From: Pseudonocardia halophobica
Lineage (GTDB): Bacteria > Actinomycetota > Actinomycetes > Mycobacteriales > Pseudonocardiaceae
Assembly (NCBI RefSeq): GCF_027922425.1
Contig: NZ_BSFQ01000009.1
Span: 1 to 64,000 of the forward strand
DNA length: 64,000 nt
Direction: 5' to 3'
Part shown: piece by piece, positions 35,343-43,701 of the stretch
Layout: each line of letters begins with the position of its first letter
Numbering within the stretch: position 1 is the stretch's first letter
Notes under the pieces: generated by a model
Told to the model about the DNA's origin: nothing
Database searches by the model: none
The model's input: only the letters and a program-made list of their open reading frames with translations
Translations under genes and position numbers: made by a program

Positions 35343-35804
35343 ATGTCCGCACCGGACGGGTCCGGCGCTCCCGCGCGCTCGGTCGACCCGCCCCTGGACC
35401 CGCGCGGCGTGCGGTCCGCCGCCGGACTGACCACCGTCGTCCTGGCGCTGGTCCTCGTCAGCGGCAGCGGCTGGCTCGCTGCCGCGCAGGCGCTGGTGTT
35501 CGCGCTGGGCGCGTTCGCCGGCATGCGGTTCGCGCCCTACGGCGTGCTCTACCGGCTGGCGGTCGCCCCTCGCCTGGGCCCGCCCGCCGAGCGCGAGGAG
35601 GCGGCCCCCGTCCGTTTCTCCCAGACTGTCGGCTTCCTCTTCGCCGCGGTCGGCGCGCTCGGTTACCTCTCCGGGCTGACCGTGCTCGGCATCGTCGCCA
35701 CCGCGTTCGCGTTGGTGGCCGCCTTCCTCAACGCCGCCTTCGGCTTCTGCCTGGGCTGCGAGATGTACGGCCTGCTCGCACGGGCGCGCGCCGCACGCGC
35801 CTGA
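35343..35804 (+). CDS. DUF4395 membrane protein
   Basis: 153 aa from ATG 35343 (CAGGAG upstream). Four hydrophobic helices; DUF4395 motifs are DPRGVRSAAGLTTVVLAL near residue 20 and AFLNAAFGFCLGCEMYGLL near the end, with a conserved CLGC pair in the last helix. DUF4395 genes habitually sit beside thioredoxins and sulfurtransferases, so a role in moving or reducing sulfur species at the membrane is likely. It lies 38 bp after the leader peptide and 47 bp before the rhodanese. Confidence 0.88.
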   Translation: MSAPDGSGAPARSVDPPLDPRGVRSAAGLTTVVLALVLVSGSGWLAAAQALVFALGAFAGMRFAPYGVLYRLAVAPRLGPPAEREEAAPVRFSQTVGFLFAAVGALGYLSGLTVLGIVATAFALVAAFLNAAFGFCLGCEMYGLLARARAARA

Positions 35805-35851
35805 CCCCTCTTCGTTCACCATCGACACCGACACACAGGAGTGACATCACC

Positions 35852-36688
35852 ATGAGCCGCGAGGACGTCCTGGTCACCGCCGACTGGGCGGAGAAGAACC
35901 TGGGCACCGAGGGCGTCGTGTTCCTCGAGGTCGACGAGGACACCACCGCCTACGACGGCGGCCACCTCCCGGGTGCCGTCAAGATCAACTGGACGACCGA
36001 GCTGCAGGACCCGGTCCGCCGCGACATCGTGTCGCAGGAGCAGTTCGCCGAGCTGCTGTCGAGCAAGGGCGTCGCCGACGACGACCTGGTCGTCCTCTAC
36101 GGCGGCAACAACAACTGGTTCGCCGCGTACGCGTACTGGGAGTTCAAGCTCTACGGGCACGAGAAGGTCGTGCTGCTCGACGGCGGCCGCAAGAAGTGGG
36201 AGCTCGACGGCCGCACGCTGACCACGGACGTCCCGGAGCGCAGCGGCACCACCTACACCGCCAAGCCGGCCGACAACACGATCCGCGCCTTGCGTGACGA
36301 GGTCGTCGAGGCGATCGACACCAAGAACCTGGTCGACGTCCGGTCGCCCGACGAGTTCTCCGGCAAGATCCTCGCCCCGGCCCACCTGCCGCAGGAGCAG
36401 TCGCAGCGGCCGGGCCACATCCCGTCGGCGATCAACATCCCGTGGTCGAAGGCGGCCAACGAGGACGGCACCTTCAAGTCGGACGAGGAGCTCACCGCCC
36501 TCTACGGCGAGGCGGGCTTCGACGCCGGCAAGTCGACCATCGCCTACTGCCGCATCGGCGAGCGTTCCAGCCACACGTGGTTCGTGCTGCGTGAGCTGCT
36601 GGGGCACTCGGACGTCAAGAACTACGACGGCAGCTGGACCGAGTACGGCTCGCTCATCGGCGTGCCGATCGAGCTGGGGAGCAAGTGA
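35852..36688 (+). CDS. cysA2: thiosulfate/3-mercaptopyruvate sulfurtransferase (two rhodanese domains)
   Basis: 278 aa from ATG 35852 (AGGAG upstream). The N-terminal inactive rhodanese domain contains VVLYGGNNNWFAAYAYWEFK. The active C-terminal domain has VDVRSPDEFSGKI and the catalytic Cys233 in AYCRIGERSSHTW. It matches mycobacterial CysA2/CysA3 (Rv0815c). It transfers sulfane sulfur from thiosulfate or mercaptopyruvate to acceptors. sseC follows after 3 bp. Confidence 0.93.
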   Translation: MSREDVLVTADWAEKNLGTEGVVFLEVDEDTTAYDGGHLPGAVKINWTTELQDPVRRDIVSQEQFAELLSSKGVADDDLVVLYGGNNNWFAAYAYWEFKLYGHEKVVLLDGGRKKWELDGRTLTTDVPERSGTTYTAKPADNTIRALRDEVVEAIDTKNLVDVRSPDEFSGKILAPAHLPQEQSQRPGHIPSAINIPWSKAANEDGTFKSDEELTALYGEAGFDAGKSTIAYCRIGERSSHTWFVLRELLGHSDVKNYDGSWTEYGSLIGVPIELGSK

Positions 36689-36691
36689 CCA

Positions 36692-36991
36692 ATGTGTGGA
36701 GCACCTGACCAGGCGGCGCAGCTGCCCGCCGGTACCGACCTGACCAAGGAGACCGTCCTGGCCGGGCGCGTCGTGGCCGGTGACAAGCCGGTCGGCGGCG
36801 CGTTCGTGCGCCTGCTCGACGGGACCGGCGAGTTCACAGCGGAGGTCGTGTCGTCGGCCTCCGGCGACTTCCGGTTCTTCGCCGCGCCGGGCACCTGGAC
36901 CGTCCGGGCGCTGTCCCGCAGCGGCAACGGCGAGGCCACGCTCTCGCCGGAGGCGCCGGGCCTGCACCGCACGGAGATCGCCGTCGCCTGA
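36692..36991 (+). CDS. sseC: SseC-like DUF1416 protein
   Basis: 99 aa from ATG 36692, 3 bp after the rhodanese stop. MCGAPDQAAQLPAGTDLTKE is the conserved start with a Cys at position 2, then an Ig-like beta fold (GRVVAGDKPVGGAFVRLLDG, FRFFAAPGTWTVRAL). DUF1416 proteins are always beside CysA2-type rhodaneses (Rv0814c) and are thought to accept or pass on sulfur; no activity is proven. Confidence 0.92.
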   Translation: MCGAPDQAAQLPAGTDLTKETVLAGRVVAGDKPVGGAFVRLLDGTGEFTAEVVSSASGDFRFFAAPGTWTVRALSRSGNGEATLSPEAPGLHRTEIAVA

Positions 36992-37008
36992 CGACCGCGG
37001 ACCCGCAT

Positions 37009-37039
37009 CGCCCCGGTCACCCTCGCGGTGGCCGGGGCG
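37009..37039. terminator. bidirectional terminator between sseC and the ClC gene
   Basis: 13-bp stem with one G-U pair (37009-37021 with 37027-37039) and loop CTCGC, between convergent stops at 36991 and 37070. Confidence 0.7.
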
Positions 37040-37069
37040 GTGTGCTGTCCGGCCTCCCGCGGGTCGGGG

Positions 37070-38407
37070 TCAGACCGTCGGTGGTGCCGGGGCGAGGCGT
37101 GCCGCCGTCACGTGCGCGACGACGACCGCGACGATGACCAGCGGCATCACGGCCAGCCCGTCGGCCCCGAGCAGCAGCGTCGCCAGCAGCACCGAGGTGA
37201 GCGGCAGCCGCAGCATCACCACGGACATGGCGCCGATGCCGATGGCCGCCCCCGCGACGAGCGGCAGCCCGGGCAGGTGCGAGAGCAGCACGCCGCCGGC
37301 CGCCCCGATGAACAACGCCGGGAAGATCGGGCCACCGCGGAAGCTCGCGAGGCACAGCGCGTAGGTCAGCACCTTGGCCACGAGCACGATCACCAGCGCC
37401 GGCACGCTCCACCCGGCGCTGCCGAGCAGCAGCGGACCCAGGGCCTCCTGCCCGGAGAACAGCACGAACGACACGTCGTGCCCGCTCAGGACCGCCGCCA
37501 GCACCGCCAGCCCGGCCACGACCACCCCGACCACCGGCCCCGCCACGACGATCCGGGGCTCGACCTGCCGGCGCACCACCGCCGTCAACCGGTGGATCAC
37601 GACGCCGACCAGCGCCGCCAGCAGGCCCACCAGCACGGCCCACCCGAATTCCACGATGTCGGTCGTGCCGAACGCGGGGAGGCCGGGCAGCGTCAGCGAC
37701 GCCGTGCCGAGCCCGGTCAGGGAGTCGAGCCCGAGGAAGATCAGCGAGCCGATCCCGGCCGCGAGCAGGCCGGGCAGCAGGATCACGCCGAGCGCCGCAC
37801 CCGCGGCCAGCGACGCCTCCATCAGCAGGAAGGCACCGAGGATCGGCGAGCCCAGCAGGGCGCTGATCGCCGCGAAGCTGCCGGTCGCGGCGAGCACGGC
37901 CGTCGTCCGTCCGTCGGCGCCCCTGCGGAAGGCGTGCAGGGCCAGCACGCCGAGACCGCCGCCCAGGGCGATCAGCGGCGCCTCGGGCCCCAGCACGACC
38001 CCGAGCCCCAGCCCGACGAGCGCGGCGAGCAGGATCCCGGGCAGATCCCGCGGGACGGGCACGTGGCCCGTCTTGAAGCCGTCGGCGGGCGAGTGGCCCC
38101 CCTGCCCGGGCAGGTAGCGGATGACCGCCCCGACGATCAGGCCCGCGACGGCCAGGACCGGGAACGGCCACCACACGGGCGCGGTGGCGAAGCCGAGGGC
38201 GCGCGGCAGGTCGGTGTAGGTCCAGCTCTGCAGCCCCGACACCAGCTGGAGGAAGAAGTACGCGGCCGCCGAGATCGGCGCACCGACGATCGCCGCGAGG
38301 ATCAGGAGCCGGGTGTAGCCGGCCGAGCGGAGGACGTCCTCGGGGGACTGCGGTGCCGCCGTGCCCGTCGTCGTCCCGGTCCTCGCGGCCTCGTCCGCCT
38401 GGGCCAT
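37070..38407 (-). CDS. ClC-family chloride channel/transporter
   Basis: 445 aa from ATG 38407. Ten or more hydrophobic helices. The anion-selectivity loop corresponding to GREGP reads GPEAPLIALGGGLGVLAL, and FRGGPIFPALFIGAAGGVLL matches the GxFxP motif. The conserved Arg of GREGP is replaced. It could be a Cl-/H+ exchanger or a fluoride exporter-like member; the proton-glutamate position cannot be fixed without an alignment. Follows a DUF1622 gene on the same strand after 77 bp. Confidence 0.88.
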   Translation of the reverse strand: MAQADEAARTGTTTGTAAPQSPEDVLRSAGYTRLLILAAIVGAPISAAAYFFLQLVSGLQSWTYTDLPRALGFATAPVWWPFPVLAVAGLIVGAVIRYLPGQGGHSPADGFKTGHVPVPRDLPGILLAALVGLGLGVVLGPEAPLIALGGGLGVLALHAFRRGADGRTTAVLAATGSFAAISALLGSPILGAFLLMEASLAAGAALGVILLPGLLAAGIGSLIFLGLDSLTGLGTASLTLPGLPAFGTTDIVEFGWAVLVGLLAALVGVVIHRLTAVVRRQVEPRIVVAGPVVGVVVAGLAVLAAVLSGHDVSFVLFSGQEALGPLLLGSAGWSVPALVIVLVAKVLTYALCLASFRGGPIFPALFIGAAGGVLLSHLPGLPLVAGAAIGIGAMSVVMLRLPLTSVLLATLLLGADGLAVMPLVIVAVVVAHVTAARLAPAPPTV

Positions 38408-38484
38408 CAGCGGTCTCCCGTCGTCGCGCCGGTCGTCCACCCTCGCGCCCGCGCGCCCGGGCGGCACCGCCCGGAGCGGGTGAC

Positions 38485-38928
38485 TCAGTCGCTCGCGGCC
38501 CTCGTCCGGTCCCGAGCCCGCACGGCCGCGGCGGCCATGCGTTCCGGGCCGCTCGTCAGGGCGCGGCGCCAGGGCGGGACACCGTCGATCTCGATCTCCA
38601 GCGAGAAGCTGAGGAACGTGCGGATGACGACGATCAGACCGAGGATCGCGACGTTCTGCAGGGTCGGCTCGACCGCGATCGTGCGCAGCAGGTCCGCGGC
38701 GACCAGGACCTCGATCGCGAGCAGCAGCGTGCCGCCGAAGGTCTCGCGCAGGGTCTGGTAGCCCTCGCGGCCGCGCCCGGTGGCGAGCCAGACCCGCGCC
38801 GACAGCACGACCGACCAGACGAGGCCGATCACCAGCACCGCGGCGCCGAGGACCTCGAAGGCCACCGCCGCGCCGTCCATCAGCCGGACGACCGTCGTCG
38901 TCGCCGGCTCGGCCGCGAGCCCACCCAT
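38485..38928 (-). CDS. DUF1622 membrane protein
   Basis: 147 aa from ATG 38928 (GGGAGGGG 4 nt upstream). Three hydrophobic helices, with the DUF1622 core GGTLLLAIEVLVAADLLRTI followed by LGLIVVIRTFLSFSLEIEID. The family is a small membrane protein of unknown function in bacteria. Located upstream of the ClC gene on the same strand, so co-expression is likely. Confidence 0.82.
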   Translation of the reverse strand: MGGLAAEPATTTVVRLMDGAAVAFEVLGAAVLVIGLVWSVVLSARVWLATGRGREGYQTLRETFGGTLLLAIEVLVAADLLRTIAVEPTLQNVAILGLIVVIRTFLSFSLEIEIDGVPPWRRALTSGPERMAAAAVRARDRTRAASD

Positions 38929-39010
38929 TCCGCCCCTCCCGCCCGCAGCGTGGTCCGTACGGAGGCGCGCCGCCCTCACCCGGGTCGGGCGAACGGGGGG
39001 TCGGCGGGAC

Positions 39011-39016
39011 TATGCT
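39011..39016 (+). promoter_or_regulatory. -10 box of the small membrane protein/nitrobindin operon
   Basis: TATGCT ends 8 nt before GTG 39025, consistent with a leaderless transcript. Confidence 0.5.
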
Positions 39017-39024
39017 CGCCCGCC

Positions 39025-39183
39025 GTGCACTGGTTCTTCACCGTGCTGCTGATCGCGGCGAGCGCCGGCACGGTCGCCTTCACCGGCTTCCTGCTGCGGC
39101 GCCTCTTCACGACGGCGCCCGACGCCGCCGCCGCGCTCGCGGCCCGGCCGACCGAGGAAGTCCCGGAGGAGCCCTCCGCATGA
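39025..39183 (+). CDS. 52-aa single-helix membrane protein
   Basis: GTG 39025 to TGA 39181-39183. One membrane helix (WFFTVLLIAASAGTVAFTGF) is followed by LLRRLF and an Ala/Glu-rich tail. Its stop overlaps the nitrobindin ATG by 4 nt (ATGA), so the two are translationally coupled. Not a family I can name. A membrane partner for the heme-binding neighbour is a guess from coupling alone. Confidence 0.65.
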   Translation: MHWFFTVLLIAASAGTVAFTGFLLRRLFTTAPDAAAALAARPTEEVPEEPSA

Positions 39184-39809
39184 CGCAGCCCGACGGCAAC
39201 GACGTCCCCACCACGATCACCGGCCCCGTCAACGCCGCGCCGGACTCACCGCAGCGCAACCGCCCCCAGTGGGACGACCTGCCGGTCCCCGACGACACCG
39301 CCAACCTCCGGCAGGGCCCGGACCTGCACGAGCAGTGCGTCGGCCTGCTCCCGCTGATCGGCGTGTGGCGCGGGACCGGCGAGGTCGTCTACCCGACCAT
39401 CGACGGACCCTTCCACTTCGGCCAGCAGCTCGTGTTCGCGCACGACGGGCGCCCGTTCGTCTCGTACGAGGCCCGAGCCTGGCTGCTCGACGAGGACGGG
39501 AAGGTCATCCGGCCCGCCGCGCGCGAGACCGGGTTCTGGCGCCCGCAGCCCGACGGCTCGCTCGAGGTCCTCATCGCCCACGCCACCGGCATCATCGAGG
39601 CCTGGTACGGCGAGAAGGGCGACCTGCGCTCCTGGCAGATCGAGACCGACGCGGTGGTGCGCACCCCGTCCGCCAAGGACGTCGTCGCGGCCAAGCGGCT
39701 CTACGGCCTGGTCAACCAGGGCGACCTCGCCTACGTCGACGAGCGGGCGATGCAGGGGCAGCCGATGCAGCCGCACATGTCCGCCCTGCTGCACCGGGTG
39801 GTGGGCTGA
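39180..39809 (+). CDS. nitrobindin-type heme-binding protein (peroxynitrite isomerase-like)
   Basis: 209 aa from ATG 39180. After about 45 polar residues comes the FABP-like beta barrel. The signature GxWxGxGxxxxP reads GVWRGTGEVVYP, and AHATGIIEAW and the C-terminal MSALLHRV supply the heme-pocket and proximal-His regions. The M. tuberculosis homologue Rv0813c sits in the same neighbourhood. Nitrobindins bind ferric heme and isomerise peroxynitrite to nitrate. Confidence 0.88.
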   Translation: MTQPDGNDVPTTITGPVNAAPDSPQRNRPQWDDLPVPDDTANLRQGPDLHEQCVGLLPLIGVWRGTGEVVYPTIDGPFHFGQQLVFAHDGRPFVSYEARAWLLDEDGKVIRPAARETGFWRPQPDGSLEVLIAHATGIIEAWYGEKGDLRSWQIETDAVVRTPSAKDVVAAKRLYGLVNQGDLAYVDERAMQGQPMQPHMSALLHRVVG

Positions 39810-39914
39810 GGGCGGTCCGCTGTGGCGATGATCGTTCCGGTGTGACCGTGCCACTGGCGCCGATGAGCTGAGGAGCGCCTGTCGCGCTCGGAGTGATCGT
39901 GCGGTGCGGGCGGG

Positions 39915-41558
39915 TCAGGGGCGGCGGGGCCGGCCGAGCATGCGGTCGACCTCGGCGCGGTCGAGGCCGGCGAGCTTCGCGACCTGGTCCGGGCCGAGGC
40001 CGGCGGCGGCCAGCCGGCGGACGACGGCGCCGAGCTCGTCCCGGCGGGTACGCATCTCCTCCGCGAGCCGGCTGAGCTCCTCCTGCTGGCTCTGCAGCTC
40101 GACCGTCGCGCCGACCGCGCGCGCCGGGTCGTCGAGCAGCACGGCGAGGAGCCGGTCGCGGGCGTCGCCGCGGCGCGGGTCGACCACGCCGTTCGGCTGC
40201 GCGGCACGCGCGCGCGCCGCCAGGGCGTGCTGGACGGCCGCGGCGACGGTCCGGCTGGACCCCGCCTCCTCCGGCCCCGGCTGGTCGATGCCCGGCTGCT
40301 CGGCACTGACGGGCTCGAGCCCACCCGGCTGAGCGGGTTCCTGCTGGTCGGCGTCCTGCGGTTCGGAGCCCGGCGGCTCGGCCTGGGCAGGGCGGTCGGC
40401 CGAGGTCTGGTCGGCGGCCCCGCTTCCGGTCACCGTCTCGGTCTCCGTCTCGGTCTCCGGCTCGTTCTCGCCACCGTCAGCGGACCCGTCGGGCCCCGAG
40501 GGAGCAGGGCCGGTGGCGTCCGTGCTCGCGGCCGGCACGGTGCTCTGCTCGGCGAGGGCGGCGAGCTGGGCGGCGGTGGGGCGCTCGTCGGTGGGAGCCA
40601 CCGCGTCGCCCGCGGCCGGCTCCTGCCCGCTCTCCGGCACCGCCTCGCGGGAGCGCGCGTAGGGGGTGGGCGCACCCTTCGCGGCCGCCATGAGCCGCGC
40701 AGCGCGGGTTGCCGGGGTGAGCTCGGGCTCCTCGGCGTCGGGAGTTGGCCGGTCGGCAGGAACGGAGCGGGGGCCGGACTCGCCGATGACCGGCACGGAG
40801 TCGCGCCGCAGCGACACGACGTCGGCGACGCCCTCCTGCCGGTCGGCAGCAGCAGCTCGGGCAGCCGGTTCATCGGCGCCTGTCGTCGGCGGCTCCGCAG
40901 GGGCGGTTCGGCCCGTCACTCCCTCCGCCGCTCCCTCCGACGTGGCGTCGCCGGCGGGCCGGGCTGCGGAGGTGTCCTCGCCGGCGGCGTCGGCTTCGAC
41001 ATCCACCGCACCCTGGTCGGCGAGCGAACGGTGTCCGACGGCGGTCGCGCGGCCGTCGGTGCGCCCCGGGCCCGGCTCGTCGCCCCGCGACTCCTCCTGC
41101 GGGCCCGGGTCGTCGCCCGAGGCGGCGCGGCGGGCCTCGGTCTGGATGGCGGCGGCGTGCTCGGCCGCCGCACGGTGGGCGCGGGCACGCGCGAGCAGGA
41201 CGTCGGACTGCACGGGGAGCGGCGCGGTGTCGGCCTCGCGGACGGCCACCGCGTCGGCCACGGTCCGCGGGCGGGCCTGCCCGACGAGCGCGGCCGCGTC
41301 ATCGGGACCCGCAGCAGCACCACCCGCAGCAGCACCACCCGCCGCGACCCCGGCGGGCACGGGCTCGGGCGCGGGGCGCGGCGCAGGCATCTCGCCGACG
41401 GACTCGCCGGTCCAGTCGGAGTGGGTAGGCTCGGCCACCGGCTGGGACTTCGCCTTGCCGCGCAACGCCCGCACGACGACGATCACGACCGCGATCACCA
41501 GTGCCGCGGCCCCGACGCCGAGCGGCACGAGGACGTCAGCCGAGAACGCCTGCTCCAT
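39915..41558 (-). CDS. long low-complexity single-pass membrane protein, unknown
   Basis: 547 aa from ATG 41558. A membrane helix at about residues 10-32 (LGVGAAALVIAVVIVVVRAL) is followed by about 380 residues rich in Ala, Glu, Pro, Gly and Asp, with a run of alternating acidic/Thr residues (ETETETETVTG). The last 100 residues are ordered: ARDRLLAVLLDDPARAVGA, a helical QSQQEELSRLAEEMRTRRDE and DQVAKLAGLDRAEVDRMLG, which looks like a small HTH. Lies 44 bp after a DivIVA-like gene on the same strand, probably one operon. Confidence 0.75.
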   Translation of the reverse strand: MEQAFSADVLVPLGVGAAALVIAVVIVVVRALRGKAKSQPVAEPTHSDWTGESVGEMPAPRPAPEPVPAGVAAGGAAAGGAAAGPDDAAALVGQARPRTVADAVAVREADTAPLPVQSDVLLARARAHRAAAEHAAAIQTEARRAASGDDPGPQEESRGDEPGPGRTDGRATAVGHRSLADQGAVDVEADAAGEDTSAARPAGDATSEGAAEGVTGRTAPAEPPTTGADEPAARAAAADRQEGVADVVSLRRDSVPVIGESGPRSVPADRPTPDAEEPELTPATRAARLMAAAKGAPTPYARSREAVPESGQEPAAGDAVAPTDERPTAAQLAALAEQSTVPAASTDATGPAPSGPDGSADGGENEPETETETETVTGSGAADQTSADRPAQAEPPGSEPQDADQQEPAQPGGLEPVSAEQPGIDQPGPEEAGSSRTVAAAVQHALAARARAAQPNGVVDPRRGDARDRLLAVLLDDPARAVGATVELQSQQEELSRLAEEMRTRRDELGAVVRRLAAAGLGPDQVAKLAGLDRAEVDRMLGRPRRP

Positions 41559-41602
41559 GAGCGCGCACGCTACGCCGATCTACGTCACGGTGTGCAGTCG
41601 TT

Positions 41603-43054
41603 CTATCCGGAGCGTGATCCCGAGGTCGACCGGTCCGCACGGGCCGCGTCGTCGCTCCCGGACGGGCGCGCCGATCCGGACGACGACCCGGACGACCCGC
41701 TGCGCTCCCCGGCCGACACACCGCTGCGCGACTCATCGGAAGGCCCTGACCTGCCGTTCCGCCCCTTGGCGGAGTCGCCGGACGGCGCGGGCGCCGGCCG
41801 GACCGCGCTGACCTTGACCGTCTCGGACACCTCGTCGGCCGCGGCCTTCGCCGCCGGCTCGGCCTTCGCCGTGGGCGTGTCACCCGGCGTGTCCGACCCG
41901 CTCGCGGGCGGGGTGGCGCTCGACTTTTCAGCCGATCCGGTGTCCCCGGATCGCTTCGCCGGGGACAGCGCGGAGACCGCGGACACGGCGACCGTGCGGT
42001 CCGGTTCCACCTGCCGCGCAGACGGTTCGGGCTTCTCGGCGTCCTCATCGGACGACGCGAGCGGAACCATCGCGGTGGCCGGCTCGGCGTCCTCGTCGGG
42101 CTCCGGACGGCTCTCGCCCCGGTTCTCGGCGCGGTTCTCGGTGCGGTTCTCGGCGCGGGTCTCGGCGCGGGTCCCGGTGCGGTTCTCGGCGCGGGTCTCG
42201 GAGGCCGGCCGGAAGAGGTCGCCGGGCGCCGAGCCGGACTCGGGACGACGGACGGCAGTGGTCTCCTCGGCCGCCGACGCCGACCCAGGCGACGACGCGC
42301 CCTGCGACCCGGCGGTCCCACCCGGAGCCCCGGAGGACGAGGACGGCGCCGCACCCGGCAGCGGCTGGGCGGCGGGTCCCGCGGCCGGACCCTCGGCCGG
42401 CGCAGGTGCGGGCTTCGGACGCGGGCTCGGCCGCACGGGCCGATCGGTGCGCGCGTCCTCGCCCGTCGACGGCGAGGACGCGCCGGACGACGGCGGCGTG
42501 ACGGCGAACCGCGCGGTCGGGGCGCCGAGCAGGCCCTCGAGCTGGCCGCGGAGGCGGGTCAGCTCGGCCACGACGGCGTCGCGCTGCCGGCTCAGCTCGG
42601 CGAGCTCGGTGCGCGCGTTCTCCTGCTCCTTGCGCAGCGACTCGGTCTCGGCCCTGGCCTCGCGACGGGCCGACGTGCGGATCTCCTCGGCCTCCTCCTC
42701 CGCGGCCTGCAGGATGCTCTGCATGCGGTCGGTGAAAGAGCCGATCATGTCCGGCGACTCGGGTCCGCCCGGGCGCGGACGCGGTGTGGGACGCGGGCGG
42801 GCACCCGGCGGCGGTCCCGGCTGTGGGCCCATCGGCCCCCCGGGTCCCATCGGGCGCGGCCCAGGGCCCATGCCGGGCTGCGGCCCCACGGCAGGGAAGG
42901 GATGGCTGCGGGCGGCGTCCAGGTCGGCGCGCATGCGCGCGAGGACCCGCTGCAGGCGCGCCACGTGCTCGTCGACCTGCCTGCGGTCGTAGCCGCGGAG
43001 CACGACGTCGAACCGCGGGGCACCGAGCGAGCGCTCACCCCCGTCAGCCGTCAT
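41603..43054 (-). CDS. DivIVA-like coiled-coil protein with long disordered tail
   Basis: 483 aa from ATG 43054 (AAGGG 7 nt upstream). The N-terminus APRFDVVLRGYDRRQVDEHV then ARLQRVLARM matches the DivIVA/Wag31 polar-targeting helix pair. A Pro/Gly/Met-rich linker follows (about 55-100), then a coiled coil (about 108-170; SILQAAEEEAEEIRTSARRE), then about 300 disordered residues with an Arg/Glu/Asn repeat. DivIVA proteins mark curved membrane and poles; this variant is not Wag31 itself, which lies in the dcw cluster. Confidence 0.75.
   Translation of the reverse strand: MTADGGERSLGAPRFDVVLRGYDRRQVDEHVARLQRVLARMRADLDAARSHPFPAVGPQPGMGPGPRPMGPGGPMGPQPGPPPGARPRPTPRPRPGGPESPDMIGSFTDRMQSILQAAEEEAEEIRTSARREARAETESLRKEQENARTELAELSRQRDAVVAELTRLRGQLEGLLGAPTARFAVTPPSSGASSPSTGEDARTDRPVRPSPRPKPAPAPAEGPAAGPAAQPLPGAAPSSSSGAPGGTAGSQGASSPGSASAAEETTAVRRPESGSAPGDLFRPASETRAENRTGTRAETRAENRTENRAENRGESRPEPDEDAEPATAMVPLASSDEDAEKPEPSARQVEPDRTVAVSAVSALSPAKRSGDTGSAEKSSATPPASGSDTPGDTPTAKAEPAAKAAADEVSETVKVSAVRPAPAPSGDSAKGRNGRSGPSDESRSGVSAGERSGSSGSSSGSARPSGSDDAARADRSTSGSRSG
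42115..42205 (-). repeat. tandem repeat inside the DivIVA-like gene
   Basis: About seven imperfect copies of a 12-nt unit, GCGGTTCTCGGC on the + strand, encode a TRAENRTE-like run (TRAENRTGTRAETRAENR). In-frame multiples of 12 nt allow length change without frameshift. Confidence 0.7.
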
Positions 43055-43229
43055 GTCCCGACCCTTTCCGTCGTCGCCCCACCGCTCACTTCGCCGAGGG
43101 TAGGGAGATCCGTACTCGCGTTCAGAAGCGTTCACCCTAACGGAGCACGACTCCACCCGGCCAGTCGACTTGCGACAGCAGCCCGTGGAGCACTCACCCT
43201 CGCCACGGTCCCACGCCCGTCGACGCGCC

Positions 43230-43235
43230 TACCAT
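43230..43235 (+). promoter_or_regulatory. -10 box of the Fur-family gene
   Basis: TACCAT ends 7 nt before GTG 43243, consistent with a leaderless start. Confidence 0.45.
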
Positions 43236-43242
43236 CAGGGCC

Positions 43243-43701
43243 GTGGACACCTCGCTCAAGTCGACGCTGCACCGGCGCGGTCTGCGGATGACACCCCAGC
43301 GCCAGCTGGTGCTCGACGCGGTCCGCGAGCTGGGCCACGCCACGCCCGAGCAGATCTGCACGCAGGTACAGCGCGCGGCGCCGGCGGTGAACATCACCAC
43401 CGTCTACCGCACGCTCGACCTCCTCGAGGAGCTGCGGCTCGTCCGGCACACCCATCTCGGGCACGGCGCGCCGACCTACTCGGAGCGGGCGCACGAGCAC
43501 GTCCACCTCGTGTGCCACCACTGCGGCGCGGTGAGCGAGGCGCCCACGGCACTGATGGACGAACTGGCGGACCGCCTGCGCGAGCGGGAGGACTTCGAGC
43601 TCGACGTCACGCACGTGGCGCTCTCGGGGCGGTGCGCGACCTGCCGCGAGGCCGATCTGAAGGCGTCCCAGGAACTCGGAGAGAAGGAGGCGCGCGCGTG
43701 A
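43243..43701 (+). CDS. Fur-family metal/redox regulator
   Basis: 152 aa from GTG 43243. The winged helix is at about residues 5-80 (RGLRMTPQRQLVLDAVRELG, NITTVYRTLDLLEELRLVRH). The regulatory domain contains HEHVHLVCHHCGAVSEA and CATCREADL, giving two CxxC pairs of a structural zinc site. It could be Zur, Fur or PerR type; the HVHLVCHHCG signature alone does not settle the metal. The stop overlaps the ygfZ-like GTG by 4 nt, so the two are coupled. Confidence 0.88.
   Translation: MDTSLKSTLHRRGLRMTPQRQLVLDAVRELGHATPEQICTQVQRAAPAVNITTVYRTLDLLEELRLVRHTHLGHGAPTYSERAHEHVHLVCHHCGAVSEAPTALMDELADRLREREDFELDVTHVALSGRCATCREADLKASQELGEKEARA

Noticed and set aside
35815..35822. Single GTTCACC upstream of the rhodanese gene
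   Set aside because: Only one unit; no second repeat at 11 nt and no matching -10 geometry.
42115..42205. Short regularly spaced repeats that could suggest a CRISPR array
   Set aside because: The unit is 12 nt with no spacers and lies in frame inside a coding gene; it is a coding tandem repeat. No CRISPR array was seen anywhere.
40227..42992. 921-codon + strand open frame opposite the two low-complexity genes
   Set aside because: Low-complexity shadow. The minus-strand frames have ribosome-binding sites, a membrane helix, a DivIVA-like N-terminus and a coiled coil.
43120..43140. GTTCA direct repeats resembling a PHO box (GTTCAGAAGC, GTTCACCCTAA)
   Set aside because: The units are 10 nt apart rather than 11, the site points away from the DivIVA-like gene, and no phosphate gene is nearby.
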